A DNA stretch of 40,715 nt from an uncultured Sphingomonas sp. (lineage in GTDB: Bacteria > Pseudomonadota > Alphaproteobacteria > Sphingomonadales > Sphingomonadaceae), in the NCBI RefSeq assembly GCF_902806285.1, contig NZ_CADCWA010000181.1:1-40715 (forward strand), in the 5' to 3' direction. The notes under the pieces were generated by a model, which was not told where the DNA came from, made no database searches, and was given only the letters and a program-made list of their open reading frames with translations. Shown piece after piece: positions 25,765-38,030 of the stretch. Position 1 is the stretch's first letter. Each line of letters starts with the position of its first letter. Both the position numbers and the translations under genes were made by a program.

Positions 25765-26652
25765 CTACACCGCGCTGCGCACCCGCTTGGCCGGCGGCTC
25801 CTGGCGGTAATCGTACTCGCTGTCCCAGCCGGCGATCAGCGCGCGGTCATCCTCGTTCCACGGGTGGAACCCCGGCAGGAAGAACTTCGCCCAGGCGGAG
25901 AACACCTTCCGGAATACGCCCGGGCGTCCCCACATGACCCACAGCAGCGGCATCCAGGCCCGCAGGCCGGTGATCCCGTCCTGACGCAGCAGTTCAAGCG
26001 CGCCCCCGGTCCGATCGACGATGAAGTTGCGGGTGACGTAGAGCATCAGCAGCGCCTTTACCTTCCACCGCTTGGCCCGGGTCCAATCCTTGGTGGCCTC
26101 GAGCCAGGTGTCGTAGGCGACGCCTTTGTGCTCGATCTCCTCGACCGCATGCCAGCGCCACAGGTCCGCGCTCGCCTGATCGGCCCCTGCCAGGTGCCGC
26201 GGGTTCCGGAGCAACTCGTGCGCCAGCATGGCGGTGAAATGCTCCAGCGCCATGGTGGCAGCGAGCGACACGATCGGCGGGCGTGACCGGGTCAGCGCCA
26301 GCCGGTCTTCCACCCGTTCTTCAAGCGAAGTCAGGTCGTAGCCGGCATCCGCGGCGCGGCTGTTGAAGGCGACATGCTCACGGCTGTGGATCACCTCCTG
26401 CGTGGTGAAGGCACGGATCTCGCCCGCCAGCCGCTCATCGGCCACGTCGCGGAACTGGCGGACACTCTCGACGAAGAAGGCCTCGCCCTTGGGAAAGGTC
26501 GCCGACAGGCAGTTGAACAGCGCCGTCTTGTATGGGTTGCCGCCGTGCCACCAGCGCGGGGTCCGTTCGTCGCGCCCGAAGCGGCGGTCGCGCGGCGTGA
26601 TCGTCAGGTCTTTCGGCGTGACCGACGCCCGCTTCAGGCTTGCAACACCCAT
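25765..26652 (-). CDS. metal-dependent hydrolase (PF10118-like)
   Basis: 295 aa. His/Glu-rich helical motifs recur: TQEVIHSREHVAFN, MALEHFTAML and WHAVEEIEHKGVAYD, as in the PF10118 family, where they are predicted metal ligands. ATG at 26652 has GGAGG upstream. The end AKRVRSAV abuts the palindromic element. Divergent from a TetR-type regulator across a 53-bp gap containing a short palindrome, so it is probably the regulated target. Chemistry unproven; family name taken from motif memory. Confidence 0.78.
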   Translation of the reverse strand: MGVASLKRASVTPKDLTITPRDRRFGRDERTPRWWHGGNPYKTALFNCLSATFPKGEAFFVESVRQFRDVADERLAGEIRAFTTQEVIHSREHVAFNSRAADAGYDLTSLEERVEDRLALTRSRPPIVSLAATMALEHFTAMLAHELLRNPRHLAGADQASADLWRWHAVEEIEHKGVAYDTWLEATKDWTRAKRWKVKALLMLYVTRNFIVDRTGGALELLRQDGITGLRAWMPLLWVMWGRPGVFRKVFSAWAKFFLPGFHPWNEDDRALIAGWDSEYDYRQEPPAKRVRSAV

Positions 26653-26697
26653 GCCACTCCTCCACTCACCACGCTCCCACCCTCATGTGAGCTGTGC

Positions 26698-26711
26698 TGA
26701 CAAAGATGTCA
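26698..26711. promoter_or_regulatory. candidate TetR operator
   Basis: TGACA-AAGA-TGTCA, a perfect 5-bp inverted repeat in the short gap between the divergent hydrolase and TetR genes; it overlaps the ATG chosen for the regulator. Confidence 0.35.
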
Positions 26712-27299
26712 ATAAACCTCCTCGGTCGCAAGAGGGTTTCGCCGCAGGAGAGCCGCTCTGCAGCGGTGACTGCCGCGCGCGAGCTGTTGATGGACGAGGG
26801 CGCGGCGGCGGTGACGCTGCAGGCGGTGGCCCGCAAGGTCGGGCGCACCCACGCGAACCTGCTGCACCATTTCGGCTCGGCGGCCGGGCTGCAGCGCGCA
26901 CTGGCCGAGGACATCGCGCGCACGGTGTCGACCGCGATCGAAGGCGCGATCGAGCAGCGCCGGGCCGGCACCGCCACGGAGCGCGACGTGATCGACGCCA
27001 TGTTCGAGGCCTTCCGCCGCGAGGGCGCGGGCGAGCTGATCGGCTGGATCGCGCTCACCCGTCAACGCGAGGCGCTGGAGCCGGTGATCGCCACCATCGA
27101 GCGGATCCTCCGCATCATGCGCGCGGCCGGGGACACGCGGCCGGTGGACCGGATGACGCTGGGCCTGACATTATTGGCAATCGGTGACAGCCTGGCGGGC
27201 GAGGAGGTGGCGCGAGCGACCGGCTTGCCGCGCGAGGCCGTGCGGGAAGTCGCCGCCGCACAGATCGAGGCGCTCGCAGGGGAACGGCTGCGGGACTGA
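26706..27299 (+). CDS. TetR/AcrR-family transcriptional regulator
   Basis: 197 aa. The N-terminal helix-turn-helix covers AAVTAARELLMDEGAAAVTL through KVGRTHANLLHHFGSAAGL, followed by an all-alpha ligand domain. ATG at 26706 is used; GTG at 26694 would add four residues and neither has a strong ribosome site. Likely represses the divergent metal-dependent hydrolase and itself through the palindrome at 26698-26711 (inference). Followed by a strong hairpin terminator. Confidence 0.85.
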   Translation: MSINLLGRKRVSPQESRSAAVTAARELLMDEGAAAVTLQAVARKVGRTHANLLHHFGSAAGLQRALAEDIARTVSTAIEGAIEQRRAGTATERDVIDAMFEAFRREGAGELIGWIALTRQREALEPVIATIERILRIMRAAGDTRPVDRMTLGLTLLAIGDSLAGEEVARATGLPREAVREVAAAQIEALAGERLRD

Positions 27300-27324
27300 A
27301 GAACTGCGTGATTGCGCAAGGGTC

Positions 27325-27360
27325 GAGAAGGGGCTCCGCAGGGGAACGGAGCCCCTTCTC
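27325..27360 (+). terminator. strong hairpin terminator after the TetR gene
   Basis: GAGAAGGGGCTCCG (27325-27338) pairs perfectly over 14 bp with CGGAGCCCCTTCTC (27347-27360), loop 8 nt; C/T-rich tail. Two smaller hairpins follow (27364-27379, 27382-27405). Confidence 0.65.
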
Positions 27361-27508
27361 CTTCCACGCCGGAGCGTGGGCTCTCTCCAAGGGGGACTGG
27401 AGAGAATCGCGATCCTGAGCTCGATCGACCAGCCGCGGCTCTGCAACTCTGGTGGCTTGCGACTGGCCGGTTCCGATACCTCATCTAGGCGCTGGCACTA
27501 AGCGTTCA

Positions 27509-27530
27509 AGTAGCTTAGACACACGCTACT
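27509..27530. promoter_or_regulatory. inverted repeat upstream of oxyR
   Basis: AGTAGC-N10-GCTACT lies 14 bp before the oxyR start. Position suits an autoregulatory OxyR site, but it is only a partial match to the tetranucleotide ATAG-spaced consensus. Confidence 0.35.
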
Positions 27531-27544
27531 AATCGAAAATAGTG

Positions 27545-28495
27545 ATGACAGTGTACCTCCCCACCCTCAAGCAGCTGCAATATCTGGTCGCCTTGCACGA
27601 TCATGGCCATTTTGGCCGGGCGGCGGACAGCTGCTTCATCACTCAGTCTACCCTGTCGGCCTCCCTGCGAGAGCTTGAAGCGCTGCTCGGCAGCACACTG
27701 GTCGAGCGCACTCGGCGGGTGGTCCGCTTCACCCAGCTCGGGCACCGGATCGTGGCCAAGGCCCGGCGCGTGCTGCACGAGGCCGAGGAGCTGGCGGACA
27801 TGGCGCGGGCCGAACGCGAGCCGCTCACCGGCGAGCTGCGGATGGGCGTCATTCCCACGGTGGCCCCCTTCCTGCTGCCTCCGCTGCTGCCGCGGTTGCG
27901 GGCGGAATGGCCAAGCCTCAAGCTCTACCTGCGCGAGGAGACCAGCCAGGTGGCCTGCGACTCGCTGCAGCGCGGACAGCTCGATTGCGTGCTGCTGGCG
28001 ATGCCCTTCGGCTGCGGCGATGTCGATGCGGAAGAGCTGTTCGACGACGACCTGCTGATCGCCTTCCCGCGCGACGAGGAACCTGCGGGACCGACCGTGG
28101 ACCCGGATGATATCTCACCCGGCCGGCTGCTGTTGCTGGAAGACGGGCACTGCCTGAAGGATCATGCCTTGTCGGCCTGCAACCGGCCGGAACTGCGCGC
28201 TTCGGCGACCATGATGGGCACGTCGCTGCATACGCTGGTGCAGATGGTCGACAATGGCCTGGGGATCACCATGGTCCCGCAGATGGCGCTGGACGCCGGA
28301 CTGCTGGCCGGCACCGGCGTGACCGTCCGGCCGCTCAGCACCGACCGTGCATCGCGCCGGATCGCCTTGATCTGGCGTCGCGGCAGCCCGCGGGCCGAGG
28401 AGTTCCGGCTGCTGGGCGAAGCGCTGCGGCGTCACCACGCGGCGCTCCGCCCAGCGGCCGAACGGCTGCGGCAGGCCGAGCCCGCCGCAGCCTGA
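27545..28495 (+). CDS. oxyR: hydrogen-peroxide sensor/regulator OxyR (LysR family)
   Basis: 316 aa. The N-terminal LysR helix-turn-helix is in HFGRAADSCFITQSTLSASL. The redox-active pair is conserved in LLLEDGHCLKDHALSAC: Cys203 and Cys212, spaced nine residues like Cys199/Cys208 of E. coli OxyR, together with the GHCL context. Peroxide oxidises the pair and switches on antioxidant genes. ATG at 27545 (GTG at 27542 adjacent). It converges on katG with 3 nt between stops, an arrangement common where OxyR controls katG. Confidence 0.93.
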   Translation: MTVYLPTLKQLQYLVALHDHGHFGRAADSCFITQSTLSASLRELEALLGSTLVERTRRVVRFTQLGHRIVAKARRVLHEAEELADMARAEREPLTGELRMGVIPTVAPFLLPPLLPRLRAEWPSLKLYLREETSQVACDSLQRGQLDCVLLAMPFGCGDVDAEELFDDDLLIAFPRDEEPAGPTVDPDDISPGRLLLLEDGHCLKDHALSACNRPELRASATMMGTSLHTLVQMVDNGLGITMVPQMALDAGLLAGTGVTVRPLSTDRASRRIALIWRRGSPRAEEFRLLGEALRRHHAALRPAAERLRQAEPAAA

Positions 28496-28498
28496 CCG

Positions 28499-30775
<2,277 letters not shown>

Positions 30776-30898
30776 TCAACGGAAACGATTATCCTTCCTC
30801 ATGCCCACGGGTGGAATCGATCAATCGCCCGAGCCATGCAAGCTCTCTGCGGCTCGTCCGACCACTCACCTGCACATCGGTCTCGGCCTGCCGATAAC

Positions 30899-30930
30899 CC
30901 GGTTTCCTGTCTGTTAACTGTCGAAACCGG
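30899..30930. promoter_or_regulatory. inverted repeat CCGGTTTC...GAAACCGG
   Basis: Perfect 8-bp arms with a 16-nt centre that includes GTTAAC, in the 274-bp gap between divergent katG and the glycine-zipper protein. Could be an operator; the long loop argues against a terminator. Nothing else recognisable in the gap. Confidence 0.4.
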
Positions 30931-30998
30931 TTGGGACCCGTTCAGCTTCTTTCTGCCACCAAGACGTCACGAACCGCTTTGGAAAAGGAGTTTGAACC

Positions 30999-31307
30999 AT
31001 GCGGACCATGATGCTCGCGCTTGCCGCCACGTCCATGACGGTACCGGCCGTCGTCGTCGCCAGCCCGGCCGAAGCCCGGCAGGGCTATTATCAGGGCCGC
31101 ACCTGGTACGACGGGAACGGGCGCCTGCGCTGCAAGCGACCCAACGGCACCACCGGGCTGGTCATCGGCGCGGCCGGCGGCGCGCTGCTCGGCCGGGCCA
31201 TCGACACCCGCGGTGAGCGGGCCACCGGCACCATCGTCGGCGCCGCGGCCGGCGCGCTCCTGGGCCGCCACGTCCAGCGGAGCCGCGCCCGTTATCGCTG
31301 CCGCTAA
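30999..31307 (+). CDS. exported glycine-zipper 2TM protein
   Basis: 102 aa. Signal peptide MRTMMLALAATSM... with likely cleavage after AEA, then a Tyr/Arg-rich segment containing TWYDGNGRLRCKR, and two glycine-zipper hydrophobic repeats (VIGAAGGALLGRAID and IVGAAAGALLGRHV), ending RSRARYRCR. Resembles the 17-kDa surface antigen/glycine-zipper 2TM group of cell-envelope proteins. AAAAGGAG precedes the ATG. Function unknown. Confidence 0.85.
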   Translation: MRTMMLALAATSMTVPAVVVASPAEARQGYYQGRTWYDGNGRLRCKRPNGTTGLVIGAAGGALLGRAIDTRGERATGTIVGAAAGALLGRHVQRSRARYRCR

Positions 31308-31343
31308 GCAGCACTCGCCTGCCCTGATCGGGCGAGCACTGTA

Positions 31344-31371
31344 TTGACATGATAAGACACCTCCCTTAGCC
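31344..31371 (+). promoter_or_regulatory. candidate sigma-70 promoter
   Basis: TTGACA (31344-31349), 16-nt spacer, TTAGCC (31366-31371), ending 23 nt before the ATG at 31395. Same layout as the rplU promoter. Confidence 0.45.
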
Positions 31372-31394
31372 TTCCGGGCGACAGGGAGGTGCTC

Positions 31395-32504
31395 ATGTAT
31401 TCGCAAGGGGACATCGACGACGCCGTCGCCGCGGGAGCGCTCAGCCCTGACGCGGCGCTGGCCTTGCGCAGCCATGTCGACCGGCAGCGCACGACGCCGG
31501 CGGTTGACGAGGAGCATTTCCGGCTGATCACCGGCTTCAACGACATCTTCGTGTCGATCGCCGCGGCCATTCTGCTGTTCGCGGTGGGCTGGATCGGCCA
31601 GAGCATCGGACGGGCCCTTGGCTTTGTCGCTGGCGATGGCGGCCCTTCACCGCTGGCACCTGCCGCGGTTGCCGCAACCGCCTGGGGCTTGGCCGAGTTC
31701 TTCACCGCCAGGCGCCGCATGGCGCTCCCCTCTATCCTGTTGCTGCTCGCCTTTGTCGGCGGCGTGGGCGTGGCAACGGGCTTTGCCGTCGCGCTGGCGA
31801 TCGGCCCTGACAGGTTCCAGGACGCGGGCAACGGCTTGCTCGGCGGAATGGTCGCGTCCATCGGCGCCGCCGTTGCGGCCTTGGCGGCCTGGCTTCACTG
31901 GCGCCGTTTCAAGGTGCCGATCACGGTTGCCGCGGGCGCCGGCGCGGCCGCCATCCTCGCCAGCAGCCTGCTTGCCGCCGCCCTCGGGGACAGCGGAAAC
32001 ACGCGCACCATCATGCTGAGCTTCGCCCTGCTGCTCGGCGTCGGCATCTTCCTGTTCGCCATGCGCTGGGACTCGTCGGACCCGGCCCGAGTAACCCGCC
32101 GTTCGGACGTGGCCTTCTGGCTCCACCTGCTGGCCGCGCCGATGATCGTGCACCCGGTGTTCACCTTGCTCGGGCTCAACGACGGCTCGGCTTCAATCGG
32201 CGAAGGGTTGGTGGTGATCGCCCTTTACGTCGCGCTGGGCGTGACCGCGCTGGCGATCGACCGCCGCGCGTTGCTGGTGTCGGCCTTGGCCTATGTGCTG
32301 TTTGCGCTGAACCGGCTGTTCGAGACCGTTGGCGCGGTCGAGCTCAACGTTGCCCTGACCGCGCTGGTGATCGGCTCGGCCCTGTTGTTGCTGTCCGCCT
32401 TCTGGCACCAGGCGCGGGGCGCGGTGGTCTCCCGGCTGCCCGTCGCGCTTCGCGGCAAGCTGCCGGAGGCAGGCGAACGGCTTACTCCTCGACCAGCCGC
32501 ATAA
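31395..32504 (+). CDS. multi-pass membrane protein, function unknown
   Basis: 369 aa. A soluble N-terminus of about 45 residues (MYSQGDIDDAVAAGALSPDA, a short helical domain), then about ten hydrophobic segments to the C-terminus, which ends basic and Pro-rich. The N-terminal layout resembles DUF2157-type inner-membrane proteins, but I cannot assign it firmly. ATG at 31395 follows AGGGAGG by 5 nt. Convergent with the DUF2794 gene, overlapping its end by 23 nt. Confidence 0.75.
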   Translation: MYSQGDIDDAVAAGALSPDAALALRSHVDRQRTTPAVDEEHFRLITGFNDIFVSIAAAILLFAVGWIGQSIGRALGFVAGDGGPSPLAPAAVAATAWGLAEFFTARRRMALPSILLLLAFVGGVGVATGFAVALAIGPDRFQDAGNGLLGGMVASIGAAVAALAAWLHWRRFKVPITVAAGAGAAAILASSLLAAALGDSGNTRTIMLSFALLLGVGIFLFAMRWDSSDPARVTRRSDVAFWLHLLAAPMIVHPVFTLLGLNDGSASIGEGLVVIALYVALGVTALAIDRRALLVSALAYVLFALNRLFETVGAVELNVALTALVIGSALLLLSAFWHQARGAVVSRLPVALRGKLPEAGERLTPRPAA

Positions 32505-32826
32505 GCCGCCGCTCGAGCGGGGCCAGCACGGGCGGCAGCTCATGGCCCCGCTTCAGCACCGCGCCCTGTTCCGACACCAGCGCCCACAGCCCCTGCTTCA
32601 GCCGGAGCGAGGGGCGCTTCTCGATCCGGACCTCGGGCCGCTCGGCCGAACGCCGGAACGCCGCAAAGCTAGCCACGTCCGGGGAGAAGTGCATGGCATA
32701 ATCACGCCAATGCCCGGCCGCGACCATCCGGCCGTAGAGGTCGAGAATGCGTTGCAGCTCGCCGCGCTCGAAGGTGGTGACGGCTTTCCGGTCGGAACGC
32801 ACCGGAAACGGGTGCACCACACTCAC
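32482..32826 (-). CDS. DUF2794 domain protein
   Basis: 114 aa, cytoplasmic. Core blocks [40 protein letters not shown] and [19 protein letters not shown] match the short alphaproteobacterial DUF2794 family. GTG at 32826 overlaps the stop of the serine acetyltransferase (GTGA), so the pair is translationally coupled. Function unknown; the Tyr/His/Phe-rich WRDYAMHF segment is its most conserved-looking part. Its 3' end overlaps the convergent membrane-protein gene. Confidence 0.85.
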   Translation of the reverse strand: MSVVHPFPVRSDRKAVTTFERGELQRILDLYGRMVAAGHWRDYAMHFSPDVASFAAFRRSAERPEVRIEKRPSLRLKQGLWALVSEQGAVLKRGHELPPVLAPLERRLMRLVEE

Positions 32827-33509
32827 GAAGCCTTGGCCTCCGGCGCTTCCTGCCGAGTCGCTGCAAGCACCGCCACTTCCCGGCGGAGCGCGGCCAGCTC
32901 CTCCTCCAGCTCGGTCAGCCGCGCGCGCGCCGGATCGCAGTCCTCGCCGCATGGGGTCCCGTAAGGGACGAAGCCGGGGCTGTAGTGAACCACATCCATC
33001 GGCACCGGCCGCGCGGGGATGCCGACCACGGTCGTGCCGGGAAGCACGTCCTTGGTGACCACCGCATTGGCCCCGACCCGAACGCCGGCCCCAAGCTCGA
33101 TTGGTCCGAGCACTTGCGCGCCCGACCCGATCACCACGCCGTCGCGCAGGGTCGGGTGGCGCTTGCCGCCCACTCCGGTGGACGGATTGGTGCCGCCCAG
33201 CGTGACGTTCTGGTAGATGGTGACATCGTCGCCGATCTCCGCCGTCTCGCCGATCACCGTGAAGCCGTGATCGATGAAGAAGTTGCGGCCGATCCGCGCC
33301 CCGGGGTGGATGTCGATGGCCGTCAGGAACCGCGCCAGGTGGTTGACGAGGCGCGCCAGAAAGAACAGGCGGCCACCGAACAGCCAGTGCGCGACCCGGT
33401 GCATGCCAAGGGCAAGGACCCCCGGGTACAGCAGCACTTCCCACCGGCTGCGCGCCGCCGGGTCACGCGTCTTGACCGAGTCCAGGTAATCGAGAAGCGG
33501 CAGCGGCAA
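32823..33509 (-). CDS. serine O-acetyltransferase (EpsC/CysE type)
   Basis: 228 aa. Short N-terminal helical region ([28 protein letters not shown]), then left-handed beta-helix hexapeptide repeats: [19 protein letters not shown] (catalytic His), [54 protein letters not shown]. The C-terminal 50 residues form a charged helix ([15 protein letters not shown]), possibly a coiled coil. It acetylates serine for cysteine synthesis. No ATG is near; TTG at 33509 is the best start, about 9 nt after AGAGAG. Divergent from the TauE/SafE exporter. Confidence 0.85.
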   Translation of the reverse strand: MPLPLLDYLDSVKTRDPAARSRWEVLLYPGVLALGMHRVAHWLFGGRLFFLARLVNHLARFLTAIDIHPGARIGRNFFIDHGFTVIGETAEIGDDVTIYQNVTLGGTNPSTGVGGKRHPTLRDGVVIGSGAQVLGPIELGAGVRVGANAVVTKDVLPGTTVVGIPARPVPMDVVHYSPGFVPYGTPCGEDCDPARARLTELEEELAALRREVAVLAATRQEAPEAKAS

Positions 33510-33647
33510 AGGGCGATGCTCTCTTGTGACCGTTGGCGATGATGTAATGCGAGGCCGCCGCGAATGCCAGCGTCCGCCCCCGCCGGGTCCGGCTGGACCG
33601 GCGGGTGCCAGGCAGGAGTTGCTTGTCGAGGCCCCGGCCATGCGGCA

Positions 33648-34442
33648 ATGCAGCGGGCGACCATAGGAACGGGGGCCACCATCACGGAACTCTTTGCCGA
33701 TCCCGCTGCCCTGCTCCCGTTCGTCCTGATCGGCTTCGCGGCGCAGCTGATCGATGGCGCCCTGGGCATGGCTTACGGGGTGATCAGCTCGACCCTGCTG
33801 GTCGGGCTGGGCGTGCCCCCGGCGGCCGCCTCGGCGGGCGTGCACACGGTGGAAAGCTTCACCACCGGAGTGAGCGCCATCAGCCACGTCGCGCATCGCA
33901 ATGTGAACTGGAAATTGTTCTTCCGGATAGTCGTGCCCGGCATCATCGGCGGGGTCCTCGGCGCCTATGTGATCAGCAACCTGGACGCGGAGACCGCGCG
34001 GCCGATCGTGCTCGGCTATCTGTCCCTGATCGGCCTCTACCTGCTGTGGCGCGGGGCCACCCACCGCCATGTCGAGCGCGAGCCGAAGGTGGTCGAGCCG
34101 CTCGGCCTCGCCGGCGGCTTCCTGGATGCGGCGGGCGGCGGCGGTTGGGGTCCGATCGTGACCTCCAACCTGATGGTCCAAGGTGCGACCCCGCGCACCA
34201 CCATCGGCACGGTCAACACCGCCGAATTCTTCCTCACGGTGACCATTTCCGCCACCTTCCTGTTCGCGCTGGGTTGGGAAGCTTTCACGCAGGCCACGAT
34301 CGGGCTGCTGATCGGCGGCATCCTCGCGGCGCCGCTCGGTGCGCTGGTCGCCAAGCGGATAGAAGCCGACAAGCTGCTGGTGCTGGTCGGCATCGTGTTG
34401 ACGTTGACCAGCGGCTACGGGCTGTACCGCTTCTTCAGCTAA
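33648..34442 (+). CDS. TauE/SafE-family membrane transporter
   Basis: 264 aa, about eight membrane helices. Two-fold repeat of the family is visible: [20 protein letters not shown] in the first half, [20 protein letters not shown] in the second. Members export sulfite, sulfoacetate or other organic anions. The upstream frame back to 33564 lacks membrane character, so I used ATG at 33648; its ribosome site is weak and another start is possible. Its location next to serine acetyltransferase points to sulfur metabolism (inference). Confidence 0.85.
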   Translation: MQRATIGTGATITELFADPAALLPFVLIGFAAQLIDGALGMAYGVISSTLLVGLGVPPAAASAGVHTVESFTTGVSAISHVAHRNVNWKLFFRIVVPGIIGGVLGAYVISNLDAETARPIVLGYLSLIGLYLLWRGATHRHVEREPKVVEPLGLAGGFLDAAGGGGWGPIVTSNLMVQGATPRTTIGTVNTAEFFLTVTISATFLFALGWEAFTQATIGLLIGGILAAPLGALVAKRIEADKLLVLVGIVLTLTSGYGLYRFFS

Positions 34443-36433
<1,991 letters not shown>

Positions 36434-36443
36434 GGTCCAGACC

Positions 36444-36593
36444 CTAGCCCCGCGCCTTGTAGCCGCACACCGCGCCCAGCAGGAAGCAGATGATCACGGT
36501 GATGTGCAGCTGACCGCCGGCGTCCGACCAGGCGCCATAGGCCTTGCCGAAGCCCAGGATCATCACGAATGCGCCGAGCGCGATGAAGCTCAT
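36444..36593 (-). CDS. 49-aa small membrane protein
   Basis: MSFIALGAFVMILGFGKAYG, a short polar loop with AWSDAGGQ, then LHITVIICFLLGAVCGYKAR: two hydrophobic helices with a basic end. ATG at 36593 has GGAGG 6 nt upstream. Divergent from purS and convergent with the SDR gene. Unknown function; small size and good ribosome site support it. Confidence 0.65.
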   Translation of the reverse strand: MSFIALGAFVMILGFGKAYGAWSDAGGQLHITVIICFLLGAVCGYKARG

Positions 36594-36704
36594 TGTCGCC
36601 CTCCCACTCCCCTTGCCCCTCCCCTGCACCGGGCTGGGTAAACAGTCGGTAAAGCTTGCCTCCTTCGGGCGGCGGCGGCATATCGGCGCCGCTTTCTCCC
36701 GCCC

Positions 36705-36733
36705 CAAGGACCCAAGCCGCAAGGACCCAAGCC
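36705..36733 (+). repeat. duplicated ribosome-binding segment before purS
   Basis: CAAGGACCCAAGCC occurs at 36705-36718 and 36720-36733 (15-bp period). Each copy carries AAGGA; the second lies 9 nt before the purS ATG. Confidence 0.75.
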
Positions 36734-36734
36734 A

Positions 36735-36968
36735 ATGAAGGCCCGCGTGTTCGTGACCCTCAAGGCCGGCGTGCTCGACCCGCAGGGCAAGGCCATCCAC
36801 CACGCGCTGGAAGGCCTGGGCTTCAGCGGCGTGCAGGACGTGCGCGCGGGCAAGCTCATCGAGCTGGACCTGGCGGACGGAACAGGCGACGGGGAGATCG
36901 AGCAGATGTGCCGCAAGCTGCTCGCCAACACGGTGATCGAGAACTTCCGCATCGAGCGGCTGGGCTAG
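36735..36968 (+). CDS. purS: phosphoribosylformylglycinamidine synthase subunit PurS
   Basis: 77 aa, normal length. [20 protein letters not shown], then [17 protein letters not shown] and [16 protein letters not shown] are standard PurS blocks. PurS dimers bridge PurL and PurQ in the FGAM synthase of de novo purine synthesis. It has AAGGA 9 nt upstream and is followed after 4 nt by purQ. Confidence 0.95.
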   Translation: MKARVFVTLKAGVLDPQGKAIHHALEGLGFSGVQDVRAGKLIELDLADGTGDGEIEQMCRKLLANTVIENFRIERLG

Positions 36969-36972
36969 GACG

Positions 36973-37641
36973 ATGAACAGCGCAGTGATCGTGTTTCCCG
37001 GCTCCAACTGCGATCGGGACCTGGCAGTGGCGCTGGAGCTGGTCACGGGCGTGAAGCCGCAGATGGTCTGGCACCGCGACGCCGAGTTGCCGGGCGGGCT
37101 GGACTTCATCGGCATCCCCGGGGGCTTCTCCTACGGCGACTACCTCCGTTCTGGAGCCATGGCCGCGCGCTCGCCCGTGATGCGCGCGGTGGCGGAGGCG
37201 GCGGCGCGCGGCGTTCCGGTGCTCGGCGTCTGCAACGGCTTCCAAGTCCTCACCGAGGCGGGTTTGCTGCCCGGCGCGCTGATGCGGAACTCGGGCCTGA
37301 GCTTCGTCTGCCGCCCGGTCGAGCTCAGCGTGGAGAACAGCCAAACATTGTTCACCTGCCGGTACCGGGCCGGCGAGCGCATCACGATCCCCGTCGCGCA
37401 CCATGACGGCAACTACCAGGCCGATGGGGAGACGCTGCGGCGGCTGGAGGGAGACGGCCGGATCGCGTTCCGCTACTCGGGAGAGGTCAACGGTTCGGCC
37501 GGTTCCATCGCGGGGATCGTCAACGACGCCGGCAACGTGCTCGGCATGATGCCGCATCCGGAGCGCGCGGTCGAGGACGCCCACGACAACACGGACGGGC
37601 GCCGGCTGTTCGAAGGACTGCTGGAGACCGCCCTGGCCTAG
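36973..37641 (+). CDS. purQ: phosphoribosylformylglycinamidine synthase subunit PurQ (glutaminase)
   Basis: 222 aa class I glutamine amidotransferase. [37 protein letters not shown], nucleophile Cys in [18 protein letters not shown], and His/Glu of the triad in [11 protein letters not shown]. It supplies ammonia to PurL for conversion of FGAR to FGAM. Adjacent to purS; purL is not in the window. It ends overlapping the convergent small secreted-protein gene by 4 nt, with no clear hairpin. Confidence 0.96.
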   Translation: MNSAVIVFPGSNCDRDLAVALELVTGVKPQMVWHRDAELPGGLDFIGIPGGFSYGDYLRSGAMAARSPVMRAVAEAAARGVPVLGVCNGFQVLTEAGLLPGALMRNSGLSFVCRPVELSVENSQTLFTCRYRAGERITIPVAHHDGNYQADGETLRRLEGDGRIAFRYSGEVNGSAGSIAGIVNDAGNVLGMMPHPERAVEDAHDNTDGRRLFEGLLETALA

Positions 37642-37847
37642 CGCCTGCGGCTGAGCGGCACTTCGCGGCAGCCCGACACCGCCGGCGGCGCGGCGCAGAA
37701 CAACAAGCGGTCCGGTCCCGAAGCGTTCACCACCACCGCTCGCCGTTCAAGCGTCATGGTGTCGGTGAAGATCACGATCGTCGCCGCGCTCGCCTCGGCT
37801 GGAAAGGCGAGAACAGCGGCCAGCGCCGGAGCAGATTTCCACAACAT
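37638..37847 (-). CDS. 69-aa secreted protein, function unknown
   Basis: Signal peptide [20 protein letters not shown] with likely cleavage after SAA, then a short mature part with [19 protein letters not shown], two Cys residues (FCAAPP, GCREVP) that could form a disulfide, and a basic end. ATG at 37847 follows AGGGGG by 7 nt. Convergent with purQ. No family recognised. Confidence 0.65.
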   Translation of the reverse strand: MLWKSAPALAAVLAFPAEASAATIVIFTDTMTLERRAVVVNASGPDRLLFCAAPPAVSGCREVPLSRRR

Positions 37848-37953
37848 CGTTCACCCCCTGAACGAACCCGATGTGACGCCCTCCGCATTGAACGGGAAAT
37901 GAACGGTCGTGCAGCTTTCGGGCGGGCGTCCGAAGCGCTACACCGCGCCCCAC

Positions 37954-38030
37954 GCGCCCGTAGCTCAGTTGGATAGAGCACGAGCCTTCTAAGCTTGTGG
38001 TCGCAGGTTCGAGTCCTGCCGGGCGCGCCA
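37954..38030 (+). tRNA. tRNA-Arg (anticodon TCT)
   Basis: 77 nt. Acceptor GCGCCCG/CGGGCGC with discriminator G and encoded CCA; D-arm AGCTCAGTTGGATAGAGC; anticodon arm CGAGC-CTTCTAA-GCTTG with anticodon TCT (codon AGA); T-arm GCAGGTTCGAGTCCTGC. The recombinase reading frame on the other strand ends inside it, marking it as a probable integration site. Confidence 0.96.

Noticed and set aside
37989-38030. ARQDSNLRPQA as a functional peptide motif
   Set aside because: It is simply the reverse strand of tRNA-Arg read in one frame.
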